Assembly (NCBI GenBank): GCA_025927765.1
Contig: JAICKU010000004.1
Span: 36,210-100,209, forward strand
Direction: 5' to 3'
DNA: 64,000 bases
Source: Burkholderiales bacterium
Lineage (GTDB): Bacteria > Pseudomonadota > Gammaproteobacteria > Burkholderiales > Casimicrobiaceae
How positions within the stretch are numbered: position 1 is the first letter of the stretch; every line of letters begins with the position of its first letter. Shown one piece after another: positions 43,678 to 53,509 of the stretch. A model generated the notes under the pieces. It saw nothing but the letters and a program-made list of their open reading frames with translations. It was not told the DNA's origin and made no database searches. The translations under genes were made by a program, and so were the position numbers.

Positions 43678-44259
43678 TCAATCGCCGGCGGCGATGCCGA
43701 TCGAGCGGGTCGGCTTCGGCGACGCGCGGCCACCGAACGTCATGCGCGCGAACACGCCGTCGCCGCGCAATGCGTGCTGCACCGCCGCCGCGACGTGCAG
43801 CGCCATCAGCGACACGAGCACGACGCTCGTCACGAGGTGCACGTCGCTCATCAGTTGCTTCAGCGCCGGCACCTTCGGGTACCAGCCCGGCAGCGTGATG
43901 CCGAACCACTTGATCGGATAACCGCTGAATGCGGAGCCGAGGTAGCCGGCAATCGGCATCGTGAACAGCGCGACGTAGAGTGCGACGTGCGTGCACTTCG
44001 CCGCGCGCATCTGCCAGCGCGGCATCGCCGGCAGCGGCGGCGGCGCATGCGCGAGCCGCCAGCCCAGGCGTACGAGCATCAGTGCGAAGATGCACAGCCC
44101 GACGGACTTGTGGACATTGAACGCATCGGCACGCATGCCCGGCGGCGACTTCGGGATCTGCTGCATCGCCCAGCCCCAGGTGACCTGCGCGAACACCAAC
44201 GCGGCGATCAGCCAGTGCAGTACCACCGCCGGTTTGGTGTAGCGTGGAATGGCGTTCAC
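43678..44259 (-). CDS. Cytochrome b561 family protein
   Basis: 193 residues with four helices: PAVVLHWLIAALVFAQVTWGWAM, HKSVGLCIFALMLVRLGWRLA, KCTHVALYVALFTMPIAGYLGS and DVHLVTSVVLVSLMALHVAAAVQHAL. His residues in helices 1, 2, 3 and 4 match the diheme YodB/CybB group. A GTG start overlaps the stop of the TonB receptor gene (GTGA), so the two are translated together. It could move electrons between quinol and a periplasmic or membrane partner. Confidence 0.85.
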   Translation of the reverse strand: MNAIPRYTKPAVVLHWLIAALVFAQVTWGWAMQQIPKSPPGMRADAFNVHKSVGLCIFALMLVRLGWRLAHAPPPLPAMPRWQMRAAKCTHVALYVALFTMPIAGYLGSAFSGYPIKWFGITLPGWYPKVPALKQLMSDVHLVTSVVLVSLMALHVAAAVQHALRGDGVFARMTFGGRASPKPTRSIGIAAGD

Positions 44260-46391
44260 AGCTTGATGTCGATGCTCGTGCCGATGAACCAGTTGCGACC
44301 CGGCGCGGGCTCGAAGAAGCGGCCGTTGCCGTCGTCGACGATCACCGAGCCCGCGTAATTGCGATCGAAGACGTTGTTCACGCGCACGAACGCCGACCAT
44401 TGTGCGCGCGGCAGCGTCCACGTGTAGCCGACCCGCGCGTTGATCACCGCGTACGCCGGCGCCGCGTCGCTGTTCTCTTCGTCGACGTAGAGCTTGTCGA
44501 CGTATTGCGCTTCGAGCGCCGTGTCGAGGCCCGGCATTGAGCGCGGCTTCCACGCGAGTTCGCCATACGCCTGTTTCGACGGGACGCCGGGCAGACGCGC
44601 GCCCGCAGGCACGATCGCCGGCGGCGAGCCGGTCGCGAACGCCTGCGCGAACTCCGCGCGCAGCCATGTGAGGGCGACGTGCGCGGCGAGGTCGTACGGC
44701 AAGCGCCCATCCCACGACACTTCGGCGCCGTTGCGTCTCGTCGCACCCGCGTTCTTGTAGATCGTGCGCCCGCCCGCCGCCTGGTCGACGACGATCTCGT
44801 TGCGCGTGTCCACGTGGAAGATCGCCGCGGTGAGGCGCTGCCGCTCGTCGACCCGAAACTTGACGCCGGCCTCATACGCGCGGCTTCGCGCCGGCTGCAA
44901 CCCGAAATTGAGGCCGCTGCCGCCCGCGCGATACGCGAGCTCCGCGAACGTCGGCGTTTCGAAGCCCTCGCCATAGCTCGCGTAGACGTTGACGTCGTCG
45001 GTCGCGTGGAAGACGACGCCGCCGACCGGGCTCGTATCGGTGAAGCGCCGGCTGCCGCTGTCGTTCGGATTCTGCGCGGTCACGTAATGATCGTCGGAGC
45101 CATAACGCACGTTGCTCGAGCGCAGGCCCGCCGTGGCGGTCCAGCGCGGCAGGAAATCCCAGGCGGCTTCGCCGTAGACGTCGGTGCTGCGCACGAAGTC
45201 GTCTTCGTCGCGCCGCAGGTCGCCCATGTCGCCGTGGTTGTTGACGAAGCCCCTGCGGCGCTCGTGCTGGCGGTCGGCGTCTGCGCCCACCGTGACCACG
45301 AGCGGTCCGCCGAGCGCCTGCGTGCGCCAGACGATGCGCGCCCCGATGCCACCGTAATCGCGATCGAGATCCGGGACTCCGCCCGACGATGTCGGGCCGC
45401 TGCCGGTCAGCGCCAGGTATTGCCGGATGCGCCGCGTGCCGCCGTAGCTATCGACGTGCAGCTGCAGCGCGTCGTTGATGCGATGGTCGAGCGCGGCGCC
45501 ACCCTGCTGCTGCGAAATCGTCTTGCGCGTGTCGAACGCGAACGCCGCGGGGTCGGCGCCCCGCGGATTCGCGCTCCATTCCGCGCGCGTCAGCCCGAGC
45601 GGATCCTGCGTCTCCGGCTGGTATTGCGTATTGCCGATCAAGGTCACGCGCGTGTCCTGCGACGGGTCGAGCACGAACTTCGCGTTCGTGAGATCGCGTC
45701 GCGCCCACGAATGCTGGCGATAGCCGTTGGTCACGAATTCGCTGCCTGCCACGACACCACCGACAAGATTGCCGCGCGCACCCCCCTTCACGCCGAACGT
45801 CCCGGTGCCGTAGCTGCCGCCGCCGCCGTCGAATTGCACGTACGGCACGTCCGGCGGATCCTCGGTGAAGACCGAGATCACGCCGCCCGACGCGTTGCCG
45901 TACAGCGCCGAGAACGGCCCGCGAAGGACCTCGATGCGCGAAGCCGAGAGGAGGCTGAAGCTTCCCGTCTGCCCCTGCCCGTCGGGCATCGTGACCGGGA
46001 TGCCGTCCTGGTACAGACGCACGCCGCGCACGCCGAAGGGCGCGCGCGCGCCGAAGCCGCGCGAGCTCACCTGCAAATCCTGTGCGTAGTTCTGGCGGTT
46101 CGCGGCGAACACGCCGGCGATGCGCGAAAGCGTTTCCGACAGGTTCACCTGCGGTTGCCCGTCGTGGATCGCCTCGGCGCCAATGACGTCGACCGACGCC
46201 GGCACGTCGAACGCGCGCTCGGCGCTGCGCGTTGCCGTGACGGTAATCGGATCGAGCACGAGCGGCGGGTTGTCGGTGGCCTGCGCGAACGCGCGCGGCG
46301 CGGCGCCGGCGGCGAGTGCGACGACAAGCACCGACAGGACATGCGGCCGTGCCGCCTCTGCCCTGTCACTGCGATTGCGCTTCGCGTTCAT
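44256..46391 (-). CDS. TonB-dependent outer-membrane receptor
   Basis: 711 residues. Signal peptide (LSVLVVALAAGAAPRAFAQ), TonB box-like PITVTATRSAERAFDVPASVDVI, plug domain with NLSETLSRIAGVFAANRQNYAQDLQVSSRGFGARAPFGVRGVRLYQDGIPVTMPDGQGQTG and RIEVLRGPFSALYGNASGGVI, and a 22-strand barrel with DINARVGYTW-like VINARVGYTWTLPRAQWSAFVRVNNVFDRNYAGS at the end. The plug is close to FecA/PupA-type ferric-siderophore and copper (OprC/NosA-like) receptors. It is translated with cytochrome b561, an arrangement compatible with metal reduction after import. Confidence 0.88.
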   Translation of the reverse strand: MNAKRNRSDRAEAARPHVLSVLVVALAAGAAPRAFAQATDNPPLVLDPITVTATRSAERAFDVPASVDVIGAEAIHDGQPQVNLSETLSRIAGVFAANRQNYAQDLQVSSRGFGARAPFGVRGVRLYQDGIPVTMPDGQGQTGSFSLLSASRIEVLRGPFSALYGNASGGVISVFTEDPPDVPYVQFDGGGGSYGTGTFGVKGGARGNLVGGVVAGSEFVTNGYRQHSWARRDLTNAKFVLDPSQDTRVTLIGNTQYQPETQDPLGLTRAEWSANPRGADPAAFAFDTRKTISQQQGGAALDHRINDALQLHVDSYGGTRRIRQYLALTGSGPTSSGGVPDLDRDYGGIGARIVWRTQALGGPLVVTVGADADRQHERRRGFVNNHGDMGDLRRDEDDFVRSTDVYGEAAWDFLPRWTATAGLRSSNVRYGSDDHYVTAQNPNDSGSRRFTDTSPVGGVVFHATDDVNVYASYGEGFETPTFAELAYRAGGSGLNFGLQPARSRAYEAGVKFRVDERQRLTAAIFHVDTRNEIVVDQAAGGRTIYKNAGATRRNGAEVSWDGRLPYDLAAHVALTWLRAEFAQAFATGSPPAIVPAGARLPGVPSKQAYGELAWKPRSMPGLDTALEAQYVDKLYVDEENSDAAPAYAVINARVGYTWTLPRAQWSAFVRVNNVFDRNYAGSVIVDDGNGRFFEPAPGRNWFIGTSIDIKL

Positions 46392-46489
46392 GCGCCTCCC
46401 GGGCGTGGCATAACTCGGTTAGCATACGAGAATCGTCTTCGCGCGGCCAGCGTGCACGCGAGGACGCGATCTTGGGAAGAGAGGTCGCG

Positions 46490-47434
46490 ATGCGCCGCCT
46501 GCTTGGTTGCGTCCTGTCGATCGTCGCGCTCGGCGCGGCGAGCGCGATGGCACAGGAGATGGCTTTTTCGTCCGACGAAGGCTCGGGTCGCGTCTCGCAG
46601 ATCGACACGGCCACCGACAAGGTCGTCGCCACGATCGAAACCGGCGGCAAGCCGCGCGGCATCGCCGCGTCGCACGACGGCAAGCATGTCTACGTGAGCG
46701 ACCAGACCGCGAACGGCCTCGCGGTGATCGATGTCGCGTCGCATCGGATCGACCAGCGCGTCCCTCTAGGCAAGTCACCCGAAGGCATCTACCTGTCGCC
46801 GGATGGCCGCATGCTCACGGCAGCCATCGAGGAGAACAACCAGGTCGCAATCGTCGACACGTCGACGCTCGCCGTCGTGAAGCGCATCGCGACGAAGGGC
46901 AAGAATCCCGAGCATGCGGTGTGGAGTCCCGACGGCAAGTGGATCTACGCGAGCGCCGAGGAAGCCGACAGCGTCGACATCATCGACGTCGCGCGCGGCG
47001 AGGTCGTCAAGTCGATCGTCGTCGGCAACCGGCCGCGCGGCATCGGCTTCCTGCCGGACGGCAGCCGCGCATACGTCGGCGTCGAGCAGGCCAACCTGAT
47101 CGCGGTCATCGACGTTGCCTCGCAGTCGCTCGTCACGACGATCAAGGCCGGCGTGCGCTCGAACGGCGTCGCCGTGCATCCGGACGGCAAGCACGTCTAT
47201 GTGAGTTCCGGCGGCGACGGCACCGTGCAGGTGATCGACACGGCGACGAACACGATCACGAAAGTCATCCCGGTGGGCAAGCGTCCGTGGAACATGGCGC
47301 TCACGCGCGACGGCCGCAAGCTCTACGTCGCGTGCGGGCGCTCGAACGCGATCGCGGTGATCGACACGCAGTCGAACACGAAGATCGCCGACATTCCGGT
47401 CGGCCAGTTGCCCTGGGGTGTCGCGATTCCGTAA
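46490..47434 (+). CDS. YVTN-type beta-propeller protein of PQQ-alcohol catabolism clusters
   Basis: 314 residues. After a signal peptide (LLGCVLSIVALGAASAMAQ) come about seven blades: VSQIDTATDKVVATIETGGKPRGIAASHDGKHVYVSDQ, GLAVIDVASHRIDQRVPLGKSPEGIYLSPDGRML, and so on, ending NTKIADIPVGQLPWGVAIP. Propellers of this kind are annotated as PQQ-dependent catabolism-associated proteins and occur beside methanol/ethanol dehydrogenase genes. Their job is unproven. It is 26 bp upstream of a TonB receptor gene and converges with the xox genes. Confidence 0.87.
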   Translation: MRRLLGCVLSIVALGAASAMAQEMAFSSDEGSGRVSQIDTATDKVVATIETGGKPRGIAASHDGKHVYVSDQTANGLAVIDVASHRIDQRVPLGKSPEGIYLSPDGRMLTAAIEENNQVAIVDTSTLAVVKRIATKGKNPEHAVWSPDGKWIYASAEEADSVDIIDVARGEVVKSIVVGNRPRGIGFLPDGSRAYVGVEQANLIAVIDVASQSLVTTIKAGVRSNGVAVHPDGKHVYVSSGGDGTVQVIDTATNTITKVIPVGKRPWNMALTRDGRKLYVACGRSNAIAVIDTQSNTKIADIPVGQLPWGVAIP

Positions 47435-47460
47435 GGTCGGATACGAAGTCCCCGCTCGAA

Positions 47461-49749
47461 GTGGTCCACTCGCGCACGCGGTGGCGCAGATTCGTGTGTG
47501 ACCCCGCGTTCGCGCTCGTGCTGTGCGCCGCCCCCTGCGCCCGCGGCGCCGACAATCCCGCCGAGGTCTTCGAGTTGCCGTCGGTCGACGTGGTCGGCGT
47601 CACCCCGCTGCCCGGCCTCGGGACGGCATTGCGCGACGTGCCCGCCAACGTGCAGCGTTTCGGCGCCCTCGACATCGGCCGCCAGCGGCCGCTCACGCTG
47701 ACCCAATTCCTCGAGCAGAACGCGAACAGCGTCGGCGTCGGCGCGGGACAGGGCAATCCGTACCAGCAGTCGCTCGACTTTCGCGGCCTCACCGCGTCGC
47801 CGATCCTCGGCACACCGCAGGGCATTTCGGTGTTCCAGGACGGCGTGCGCATCAACGAGGCGTTCGGCGACGTGGTCAACTGGGATCTTCTGCCCCGCTC
47901 GGCGATTTCGAGCGTGCAGCTGTTGCCGGGGTCGATGCCAGCGTTCGGCCTCAACACGCTCGGCGGTGCGCTTGCGATCTACACGAAAAGCGGCGCGCAA
48001 TATCCGGGACTGTCGGTCGAAGCCTCCGGCGGATCGTTCGGGACCAAGGGTGCGGAGTTCCAGTACGGCGGCGCGTCCGATCGCCTCGACTGGTTCGCCA
48101 CCGGCAACTTCAGCGACGACGACGGCTGGGCCGACCATAACCCGAGCCGCGTCAAGCAGTTCTTCGGCAAAGTCGGCTTCCAGGACGACAAGACGGATCT
48201 CGACGTCACGCTGACGCTCGCCGACAACCAGCTGCAGGGAACGCAGACACTGCCGCTCTCGTTTCTCGCGAATCCGAAGCAGGCCTACACGTTCCCGGAC
48301 CAGAACGACAACAAGCTCGCGGCCGTCGCGGCCAAGGGCAGCCGCTTCCTCGCCGGCGACGTGCTGCTCGGCGGCAACGCCTACTACCGGCGCTACGAGT
48401 CGACGAACTTCAACAGCAACGTCAACGACGATTTCGACGCCGCGGATTCCAACGACGGAGTGCCGCACAACGAAGCCTTCAACGACCTGTCGTCGATCGA
48501 CCAGAAGAGCTGGGGCGTCGGCACCCAGCTCACGCTGCAGCGCAAGACGGGCAACGTCAGGCATCAGTTCCTGCTCGGCGCGAGCGGCGATTTCGGCGAC
48601 ACGCGCTTCCGGCAGCAGGAGCAGACGGCGAACTTCACCGGCGACCGCGGCACCCTCGCCACCGGCCCCTACGCACTGCTGACCGACGTCTCGCTGCGCA
48701 ATGCCTACCTCGGCCTCTTCTTCAGCGACACGATGGCGCTCGCCGAGCATTGGACGATCACCGCCGCCGGCCGCTGGAACCGCGCGCACGTCGAGATCGA
48801 GGATCGGTCGGGCGAGGACCCGGCGCTGAACGGCACGAGCACGTTCACCCGGTTCAATCCCGCCCTGGGATTGAATTTCAATCCGACGGATCGCCTCACC
48901 GCGTACGCGTCGTACAACGAGGGCATGCGCGCGCCGACACCCATCGAGCTCACCTGCGCCGATCCCGCGGCCCCTTGCAAGCTGCCCAACGAGTTCCTGT
49001 CCGACCCGCCACTCGGCAAAGTCGTCGCGAAGACGATCGAGATCGGCGCACGCGGCAAGCTCGGCGCGGCAGCCACGTGGTCCGCGGCCATCTACCGGAC
49101 CGATCTCGACGACGACATCCAGTTCATCTCGAGCGGCGGCGGCACCAACGCCGGCTTCTTCCAGAACGTCGGCGCAACACGGCGCGAAGGCGTGGAACTC
49201 GCGGCGACGACGCGGCTCGGGGCGGTGCGGCTCGACGTGCGCTACAACCACATCGACGCGACGTTCCGCTCGGCGTTCTCCGCCTTCTCGCCCGAGAATT
49301 CGAGCGCCGACGCAAACGGTGCGATCACCGTCCACCCCGGCAATCGGATCCCCGGCATTCCCGCCGACTCGTTCAAGGTGCGCGCCGTATACGAGAAGGG
49401 GCCGTTCACGATCGGCGCGGCATTCGTTGCGGCGTCATCGCAATACGCGCACGGCGACGAGAACAACGCCGACCGCCAGGGCAAGCTTCCCGCCTACGCG
49501 GTCGTCGATCTCGATGCGCAATACGCGGTGACGCCGCAGCTCTCGGTGTTCGCGCTGGTGACCAACCTCTTCGACCGGCGGTACTCGAATTTCGGCGTGC
49601 TCGGCTCGAACGTGTTCACCGGCCCGGGCAATTCGTTCGGTCCCGCGGTCGGAATGGCGCCGGTGGCCGAGCAGTTCCGCGCCGTCGGTCCGCCGCGCGG
49701 CGTGTGGGTGGGCATGCGCTACAGCTTCAGCAAGCCGGCAGCGCGCTGA
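47461..49749 (+). CDS. TonB-dependent receptor next to the xox cluster
   Basis: 762 residues from a GTG at 47461; an upstream in-frame start is unlikely because it would overlap the propeller gene. The plug includes FELPSVDVVGVTPLPGLGTALRDVPANVQRFG, LTLTQFLEQNANSVGVGAGQGNPYQQSLDFRGLTASPILGTPQGISVFQDGVRINEAFGDVVNWDLLPRSAISSVQLLPGSMPAFGLNTLGGALAIYTKSG and a barrel ending in SVFALVTNLFDRRYSNFGVLG. TonB receptors beside lanthanide-dependent dehydrogenase genes have been tied to lanthanide uptake (LutH type); that role here is an inference from position. Terminal residues FSKPAAR lack the usual aromatic last residue. Confidence 0.88.
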   Translation: MVHSRTRWRRFVCDPAFALVLCAAPCARGADNPAEVFELPSVDVVGVTPLPGLGTALRDVPANVQRFGALDIGRQRPLTLTQFLEQNANSVGVGAGQGNPYQQSLDFRGLTASPILGTPQGISVFQDGVRINEAFGDVVNWDLLPRSAISSVQLLPGSMPAFGLNTLGGALAIYTKSGAQYPGLSVEASGGSFGTKGAEFQYGGASDRLDWFATGNFSDDDGWADHNPSRVKQFFGKVGFQDDKTDLDVTLTLADNQLQGTQTLPLSFLANPKQAYTFPDQNDNKLAAVAAKGSRFLAGDVLLGGNAYYRRYESTNFNSNVNDDFDAADSNDGVPHNEAFNDLSSIDQKSWGVGTQLTLQRKTGNVRHQFLLGASGDFGDTRFRQQEQTANFTGDRGTLATGPYALLTDVSLRNAYLGLFFSDTMALAEHWTITAAGRWNRAHVEIEDRSGEDPALNGTSTFTRFNPALGLNFNPTDRLTAYASYNEGMRAPTPIELTCADPAAPCKLPNEFLSDPPLGKVVAKTIEIGARGKLGAAATWSAAIYRTDLDDDIQFISSGGGTNAGFFQNVGATRREGVELAATTRLGAVRLDVRYNHIDATFRSAFSAFSPENSSADANGAITVHPGNRIPGIPADSFKVRAVYEKGPFTIGAAFVAASSQYAHGDENNADRQGKLPAYAVVDLDAQYAVTPQLSVFALVTNLFDRRYSNFGVLGSNVFTGPGNSFGPAVGMAPVAEQFRAVGPPRGVWVGMRYSFSKPAAR

Positions 49750-49761
49750 CCGAGGCCGTCG

Positions 49762-50115
49762 CTATTCGGGCGGCAGGAAGCACTGCTTTTTCGCGCTCGC
49801 CTGCAGCTTGCGATAGCCGTCGATCAGCTTGCGGCCGTTCTTGATGTCGCGCATCACGCCGCCGCGCTCGCCGGCGATCGTGATGCCGTTCGCGACCGTC
49901 GACAGGTCGACCCACTCGCGATAGCGCACCTTCGCCGCGATCGCGTCGATCGCGCACGAGCACTTGTACATCGACTCCTGCGGCGACACCCGGCTGTCTT
50001 GCATGCAGGACAGCACGTAGTCGACGCGAGCGCGCGTGGGGAAGTCGTTCGCCACGGCGAGCGGCATCGCGCAAAGGAGCGCGACGGAAAATGCGGCAGG
50101 ACGCAGCATGGTCAT
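49762..50115 (-). CDS. Small exported Cys-rich protein of the xox operon
   Basis: 117 residues; family not recognised. Signal peptide (AAFSVALLCAMPLAVAN), then YVLSCMQDSRVSPQESMYKCSCAIDAIAAKVRYREWVDLSTVANGITIAGERGGVMRDIKNGRKLIDGYRKLQASAKKQCFLPPE. Four cysteines (C-M-Q-D..., CSC, QCF) could form two disulfides or bind a metal. The ATG overlaps the xoxJ stop (ATGA), so it is the last gene of the xoxF-G-J run. I recall similar small secreted proteins near PQQ dehydrogenases, but no function. Confidence 0.75.
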   Translation of the reverse strand: MTMLRPAAFSVALLCAMPLAVANDFPTRARVDYVLSCMQDSRVSPQESMYKCSCAIDAIAAKVRYREWVDLSTVANGITIAGERGGVMRDIKNGRKLIDGYRKLQASAKKQCFLPPE

Positions 50116-50999
50116 TCCACCGGTTTGCCGTTGGCGTCGATCAGCGGCACGTCGTATTCGTGCAGGATCCGGTTGATCGCCGGCTGGTTGTCCTGGATCA
50201 GCTTGTCGACTTTCGCCTTCCAGTCACCCTCGCCGCGGCGCACGCCCATCGCGATCGCATAATCGAACTTCACGCCCGGCTCGGAGTGCAGCGGGATGAC
50301 GACGAACTCGACGCCGGGGACGCGCTTCGCGTAATAGCCGGCGATGGGTCCCCAGACGATCGCGGCATCGATCTTTCCCTGCGCGAGCTCGGTGTCGACG
50401 ATCTGGCCGGGGTACTGCGCGGGATCCGGCGACATCATCGGGTATGGCTTCGCCTGCGCCTCCATGCCGTGCTTGACGAGCCATGTGCCCGCAGGTGACT
50501 TGTCGAAGAAGCCGACGCGAAGCTTGCTGCGGACCTCGGCCGGCAGCGCGAGAAAATCGTCGCCGCTCTTGACGCGATCGAGGCCGTGGTCCTTCCGGTA
50601 CACGAGCGCATACGTCGAGCGGTAATACGGCACCGTCGGCAGCGCCTGATCGTAGATGGCCGGAATGCTCATCACGATATCGCAGCGGTAGTCCTCGCCC
50701 GGCATGCGAAAGCGCAGCGTGTTGCGGATGAAGTTCATCCGCTGCGGAAACGAATAGCTCTCGACCGGCAGGCCCAGCTTGGTTGCGAAGAGCGCTGCGA
50801 TCCTGTTCTCGAAACCCTCGCCCTTGTCGTTCGCGAACGGCAGGTTCGAGGGGTCGATGCAGGGGCGAAACGCCGCCCGCGTGCCGTCTTCCGCGCTCGC
50901 GGACGCCACCGCAAACGCGAGCAACGCGACGGCGCTGCCCACGCGCATGGCGCGACACTTCATGGCCGCTGCCGGCTGCGGCATCGCAACGTGCGTCAT
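50112..50999 (-). CDS. xoxJ: XoxJ-like periplasmic binding protein
   Basis: 295 residues. Signal peptide (VGSAVALLAFAVASASAE), then a type II periplasmic-binding fold: FRPCIDPSNLPFANDKGEGFENRIAALFATKLGLPVESYSFPQRMNFIRNTLRFRMPGEDYRCDIVMSIPAIYDQALPTVPYYRSTYALVYRKDHG. Quinoprotein dehydrogenase-associated binding proteins look like this; XoxJ/MoxJ are thought to assist assembly or activation of the methanol dehydrogenase. It lies between xoxG (ATGA overlap) and the small exported protein (ATGA overlap). Confidence 0.9.
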   Translation of the reverse strand: MTHVAMPQPAAAMKCRAMRVGSAVALLAFAVASASAEDGTRAAFRPCIDPSNLPFANDKGEGFENRIAALFATKLGLPVESYSFPQRMNFIRNTLRFRMPGEDYRCDIVMSIPAIYDQALPTVPYYRSTYALVYRKDHGLDRVKSGDDFLALPAEVRSKLRVGFFDKSPAGTWLVKHGMEAQAKPYPMMSPDPAQYPGQIVDTELAQGKIDAAIVWGPIAGYYAKRVPGVEFVVIPLHSEPGVKFDYAIAMGVRRGEGDWKAKVDKLIQDNQPAINRILHEYDVPLIDANGKPVE

Positions 51000-51484
51000 T
51001 GCTCGATCTCCTCGACGTGCGCGCGCGTGATGTCGCCGTTCGAGCGCCCCTTGAGATAGGCGTAAAGACCGTCGAGGTGACCCATCACCATCTTGCTGCC
51101 CTGCCAGCTCGGCATGCCCTTCTCGAGCCGGCCGTCGTGCACCGTCTTCACGAACTGCTCCTTCGTCAACGTTTTCAGGCTGTCGATCAGCGACGGACCC
51201 ACGAGGCCCTCCTGGTTCGCCCCGTGGCAGCGATCGCATGCCGCTGCGCGCCACGCCCGAAAGCCGTTCATCGTGTTCGGGTCGACCTTGTAACCGTCGA
51301 CGACCGTGTAGAGCACCTTGCCTGCTTCCATGCGCGTCACCGCATTGGCGTCGCTTTTCGGCGGCGAAGCATTCGCCGCCGGTGGCTTCGCGCCGGGCTG
51401 CGCCGGCGCGCCTTCCGCAGCAGCGACGGCGTGCACGGCCAGCGACAACGCGAGCGCAACCGCACTTGCAATCCTGTATCGCAT
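50996..51484 (-). CDS. xoxG: XoxG-like cytochrome c, electron acceptor of XoxF
   Basis: 162 residues. Signal peptide (IASAVALALSLAVHAVAAAE), a Pro/Ala-rich linker, then one class I heme domain with CDRCHGANQEGLVGPSL and the distal Met in KGMPSWQGSKMV. XoxG proteins are the dedicated periplasmic electron acceptor of XoxF. It lies 98 bp downstream of xoxF, with a hairpin between them, and 4 bp upstream-overlapping xoxJ. The ATG follows GGAG. Confidence 0.92.
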   Translation of the reverse strand: MRYRIASAVALALSLAVHAVAAAEGAPAQPGAKPPAANASPPKSDANAVTRMEAGKVLYTVVDGYKVDPNTMNGFRAWRAAACDRCHGANQEGLVGPSLIDSLKTLTKEQFVKTVHDGRLEKGMPSWQGSKMVMGHLDGLYAYLKGRSNGDITRAHVEEIEQ

Positions 51485-51540
51485 CGGCTCTCCGGGAGGA
51501 AGCGAGGGGCGCGCCGCACCGCACCCGCGGCGGCATGGAC

Positions 51541-51573
51541 GATGGCCGACGCCGTCAGGCGACGCCGGCCATC
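51541..51573. terminator. Hairpin between xoxF and xoxG
   Basis: GATGGCCGACGCC pairs with GGCGACGCCGGCCATC with one mismatch and a bulge. It lies 10 bp downstream of the xoxF stop in the leftward direction and has no U-tract after it, so it is more likely an mRNA-stabilising or attenuating structure than a full terminator. Confidence 0.45.
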
Positions 51574-51582
51574 GCGCCAGGG

Positions 51583-53406
51583 TCACGTCTGCGGAAGCGC
51601 GAACACCGTGAGCGAGCCACCGAGGTTCGTGTAGTCGGCAAGCTCGTGATAGCCGCCGACCGCGCCGAGTCCCTCCTGCGGCTTCTCGAGGCCGGCCGCC
51701 ATGCCGATGCCGGCCCAGCCGCCGATGCCCGAGTACACGCCGATGTACTGCTTGCCCTTGTGCTGATACGTGAACACGTTGCCGATGACACCCGATGGCG
51801 TCTTGAACTTGAAGAGCTCCTTGTTGATGTCGTTCGAGTCGACGCACTTCAGGTAGCCCTCGAGCGTGCCGTAGCAGGCGATGCCGCCGGCGGTGGTAAG
51901 CGCCCCGCTCCATACGGAGAACTTCTCGGGCTTCGATTGCACGATCTTGCCCGTGCCCGCGTCCCACGCGATGAAGTTGCCCATCGTGTTGCCGCCGGGG
52001 GCCGGGAACATCGACAGCGTGGCGCCCACGTACGGCTGGCCGGCCGTGTACTCGATCTGGAACGGCTCGTAATCCATGCACACGTGGTTGGTCGGCACGT
52101 AGAAGCGCTTCGTCTGCGGGTCGAACGACGCCGGCTGCTCGTCCTTCGAGCCGAGCGCCGCGGGGCAGATGCCCTTGTTGTTGAAATCGGTGCCGTTCTC
52201 GCCGGGCGCGTACTTCTTCACGACCACGGGGCGTCCCGTCTTCATGTCGACGTTCGTCGCCCAGTTGACCGCGGGATCGTACTTCTGCGCGACGAGCAGC
52301 GCGCCGGTCACGCGATCGAGCGTGTAGCCGAATCCGTTGCGGTCGAAGTGCACGAGCGCCTTCGTCGGCTTGCCCTTGACGTTGATGTCGGCGAGGATCA
52401 TCTCGTTGACGCCGTCGTAGTCCCACTGATCCCACGGCGTCATCTGGAACACCCACTTCGCCATCCCCGTGTCGAGGTCGCGCGCGAAGATCGTCATCGA
52501 CCACTTGTTGTCGCCCTTGCGCTGCGCCGGGTTCCATGTCGACGGGTTGCCGCTGCCGTAGTAGAGCAGGTTCAGGTTCTTGTCGTAGCTGTACCAGCCC
52601 CACGTCGTGCCGCCGCCGATCTTCCACTGGTCGCCTTCCCAGCTCTTGATCGACGAGTCCGCGCCCACGGGCTTCATCGCACCGTCGGTCCACGTCATCG
52701 TCTTCTCCGGATCCATCAGCATTTCCTGGTCGGGACCCGTGCTGTACGCGCGCCAGACCTGCTTGCCGGTATTCATGTCGTACGCGGTGATGTAGCCGCG
52801 CACGCCCCATTCGCCGCCGGAGATCCCCGTGATCACCTTGTCCTTGAACACGTGCGGCGCGTTCGTGTTGACCGCCCCGAGCTTGGGGTCGCCGTTCTTG
52901 ACGCTCCACACGACCTTGCCGGTATTGGCGTCGAGCGCGACGAGCGTGCTGTCGGCCTGCTGCAGGAAGATCTTGTTGCCCCCGAACGCGAGGCCGCGGT
53001 TGACCGTGTCGCAGCACATCTGCGGGATCACGGCCGCATCCTGCTTGGGTTCGTAACGCCACTTGATCTTCTGCGTGTCGACGTCGAGCGCGAACACCTT
53101 GTTCGGAAAGGGCGAGACGATGTACATCGTGTCGCCAATGACGAGCGGCGCGCCTTCGTGGCCGCGCAGGACGCCGGTCGAGAACATCCATGCAACCTGC
53201 ATCTTGCCGACGTTGCTCTTGTTGATCTGCTTCAGCGGGCTGTAGCGATGGTTCTGCATGTCGCCCGCCTGCATCGCCCAGTTGTTCGGGTTGGCGAGCG
53301 CCTTGTCGAGGTCCGCGTCCGCGCGCGCCAGGACAGGTGCCGCGAGCAGACAGACCGTTGCCATTGTCAGTGCCGGGCGTAGCCACGGCGCAACGACAAT
53401 CTTCAT
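51583..53406 (-). CDS. xoxF: XoxF-type lanthanide-dependent methanol dehydrogenase
   Basis: 607 residues, full length. Signal peptide ([17 protein letters not shown]), PQQ-binding vicinal disulfide CCDTVNRG (Cys131-Cys132) and the motif [11 protein letters not shown] with Asp329 (catalytic base) and Asp331, the extra lanthanide ligand that replaces Ala in MxaF. Tryptophan-docking blades recur ([15 protein letters not shown]). It oxidises methanol to formaldehyde or formate in the periplasm. The ATG follows GAGGAGG. It is divergent from the formaldehyde-oxidation genes across a 185-bp region and starts the xoxF-G-J operon. Confidence 0.94.
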   Translation of the reverse strand: MKIVVAPWLRPALTMATVCLLAAPVLARADADLDKALANPNNWAMQAGDMQNHRYSPLKQINKSNVGKMQVAWMFSTGVLRGHEGAPLVIGDTMYIVSPFPNKVFALDVDTQKIKWRYEPKQDAAVIPQMCCDTVNRGLAFGGNKIFLQQADSTLVALDANTGKVVWSVKNGDPKLGAVNTNAPHVFKDKVITGISGGEWGVRGYITAYDMNTGKQVWRAYSTGPDQEMLMDPEKTMTWTDGAMKPVGADSSIKSWEGDQWKIGGGTTWGWYSYDKNLNLLYYGSGNPSTWNPAQRKGDNKWSMTIFARDLDTGMAKWVFQMTPWDQWDYDGVNEMILADINVKGKPTKALVHFDRNGFGYTLDRVTGALLVAQKYDPAVNWATNVDMKTGRPVVVKKYAPGENGTDFNNKGICPAALGSKDEQPASFDPQTKRFYVPTNHVCMDYEPFQIEYTAGQPYVGATLSMFPAPGGNTMGNFIAWDAGTGKIVQSKPEKFSVWSGALTTAGGIACYGTLEGYLKCVDSNDINKELFKFKTPSGVIGNVFTYQHKGKQYIGVYSGIGGWAGIGMAAGLEKPQEGLGAVGGYHELADYTNLGGSLTVFALPQT

Positions 53407-53509
53407 AACGCCTCCTCTGGTCGTTTGATGCCAGTTGGGCGCTGCGCGGCGATCGATCGCGACACGCGCGGTGCCGCGCAATGCCTGCGGCGAAGTGTCT
53501 GCCTGCGAT

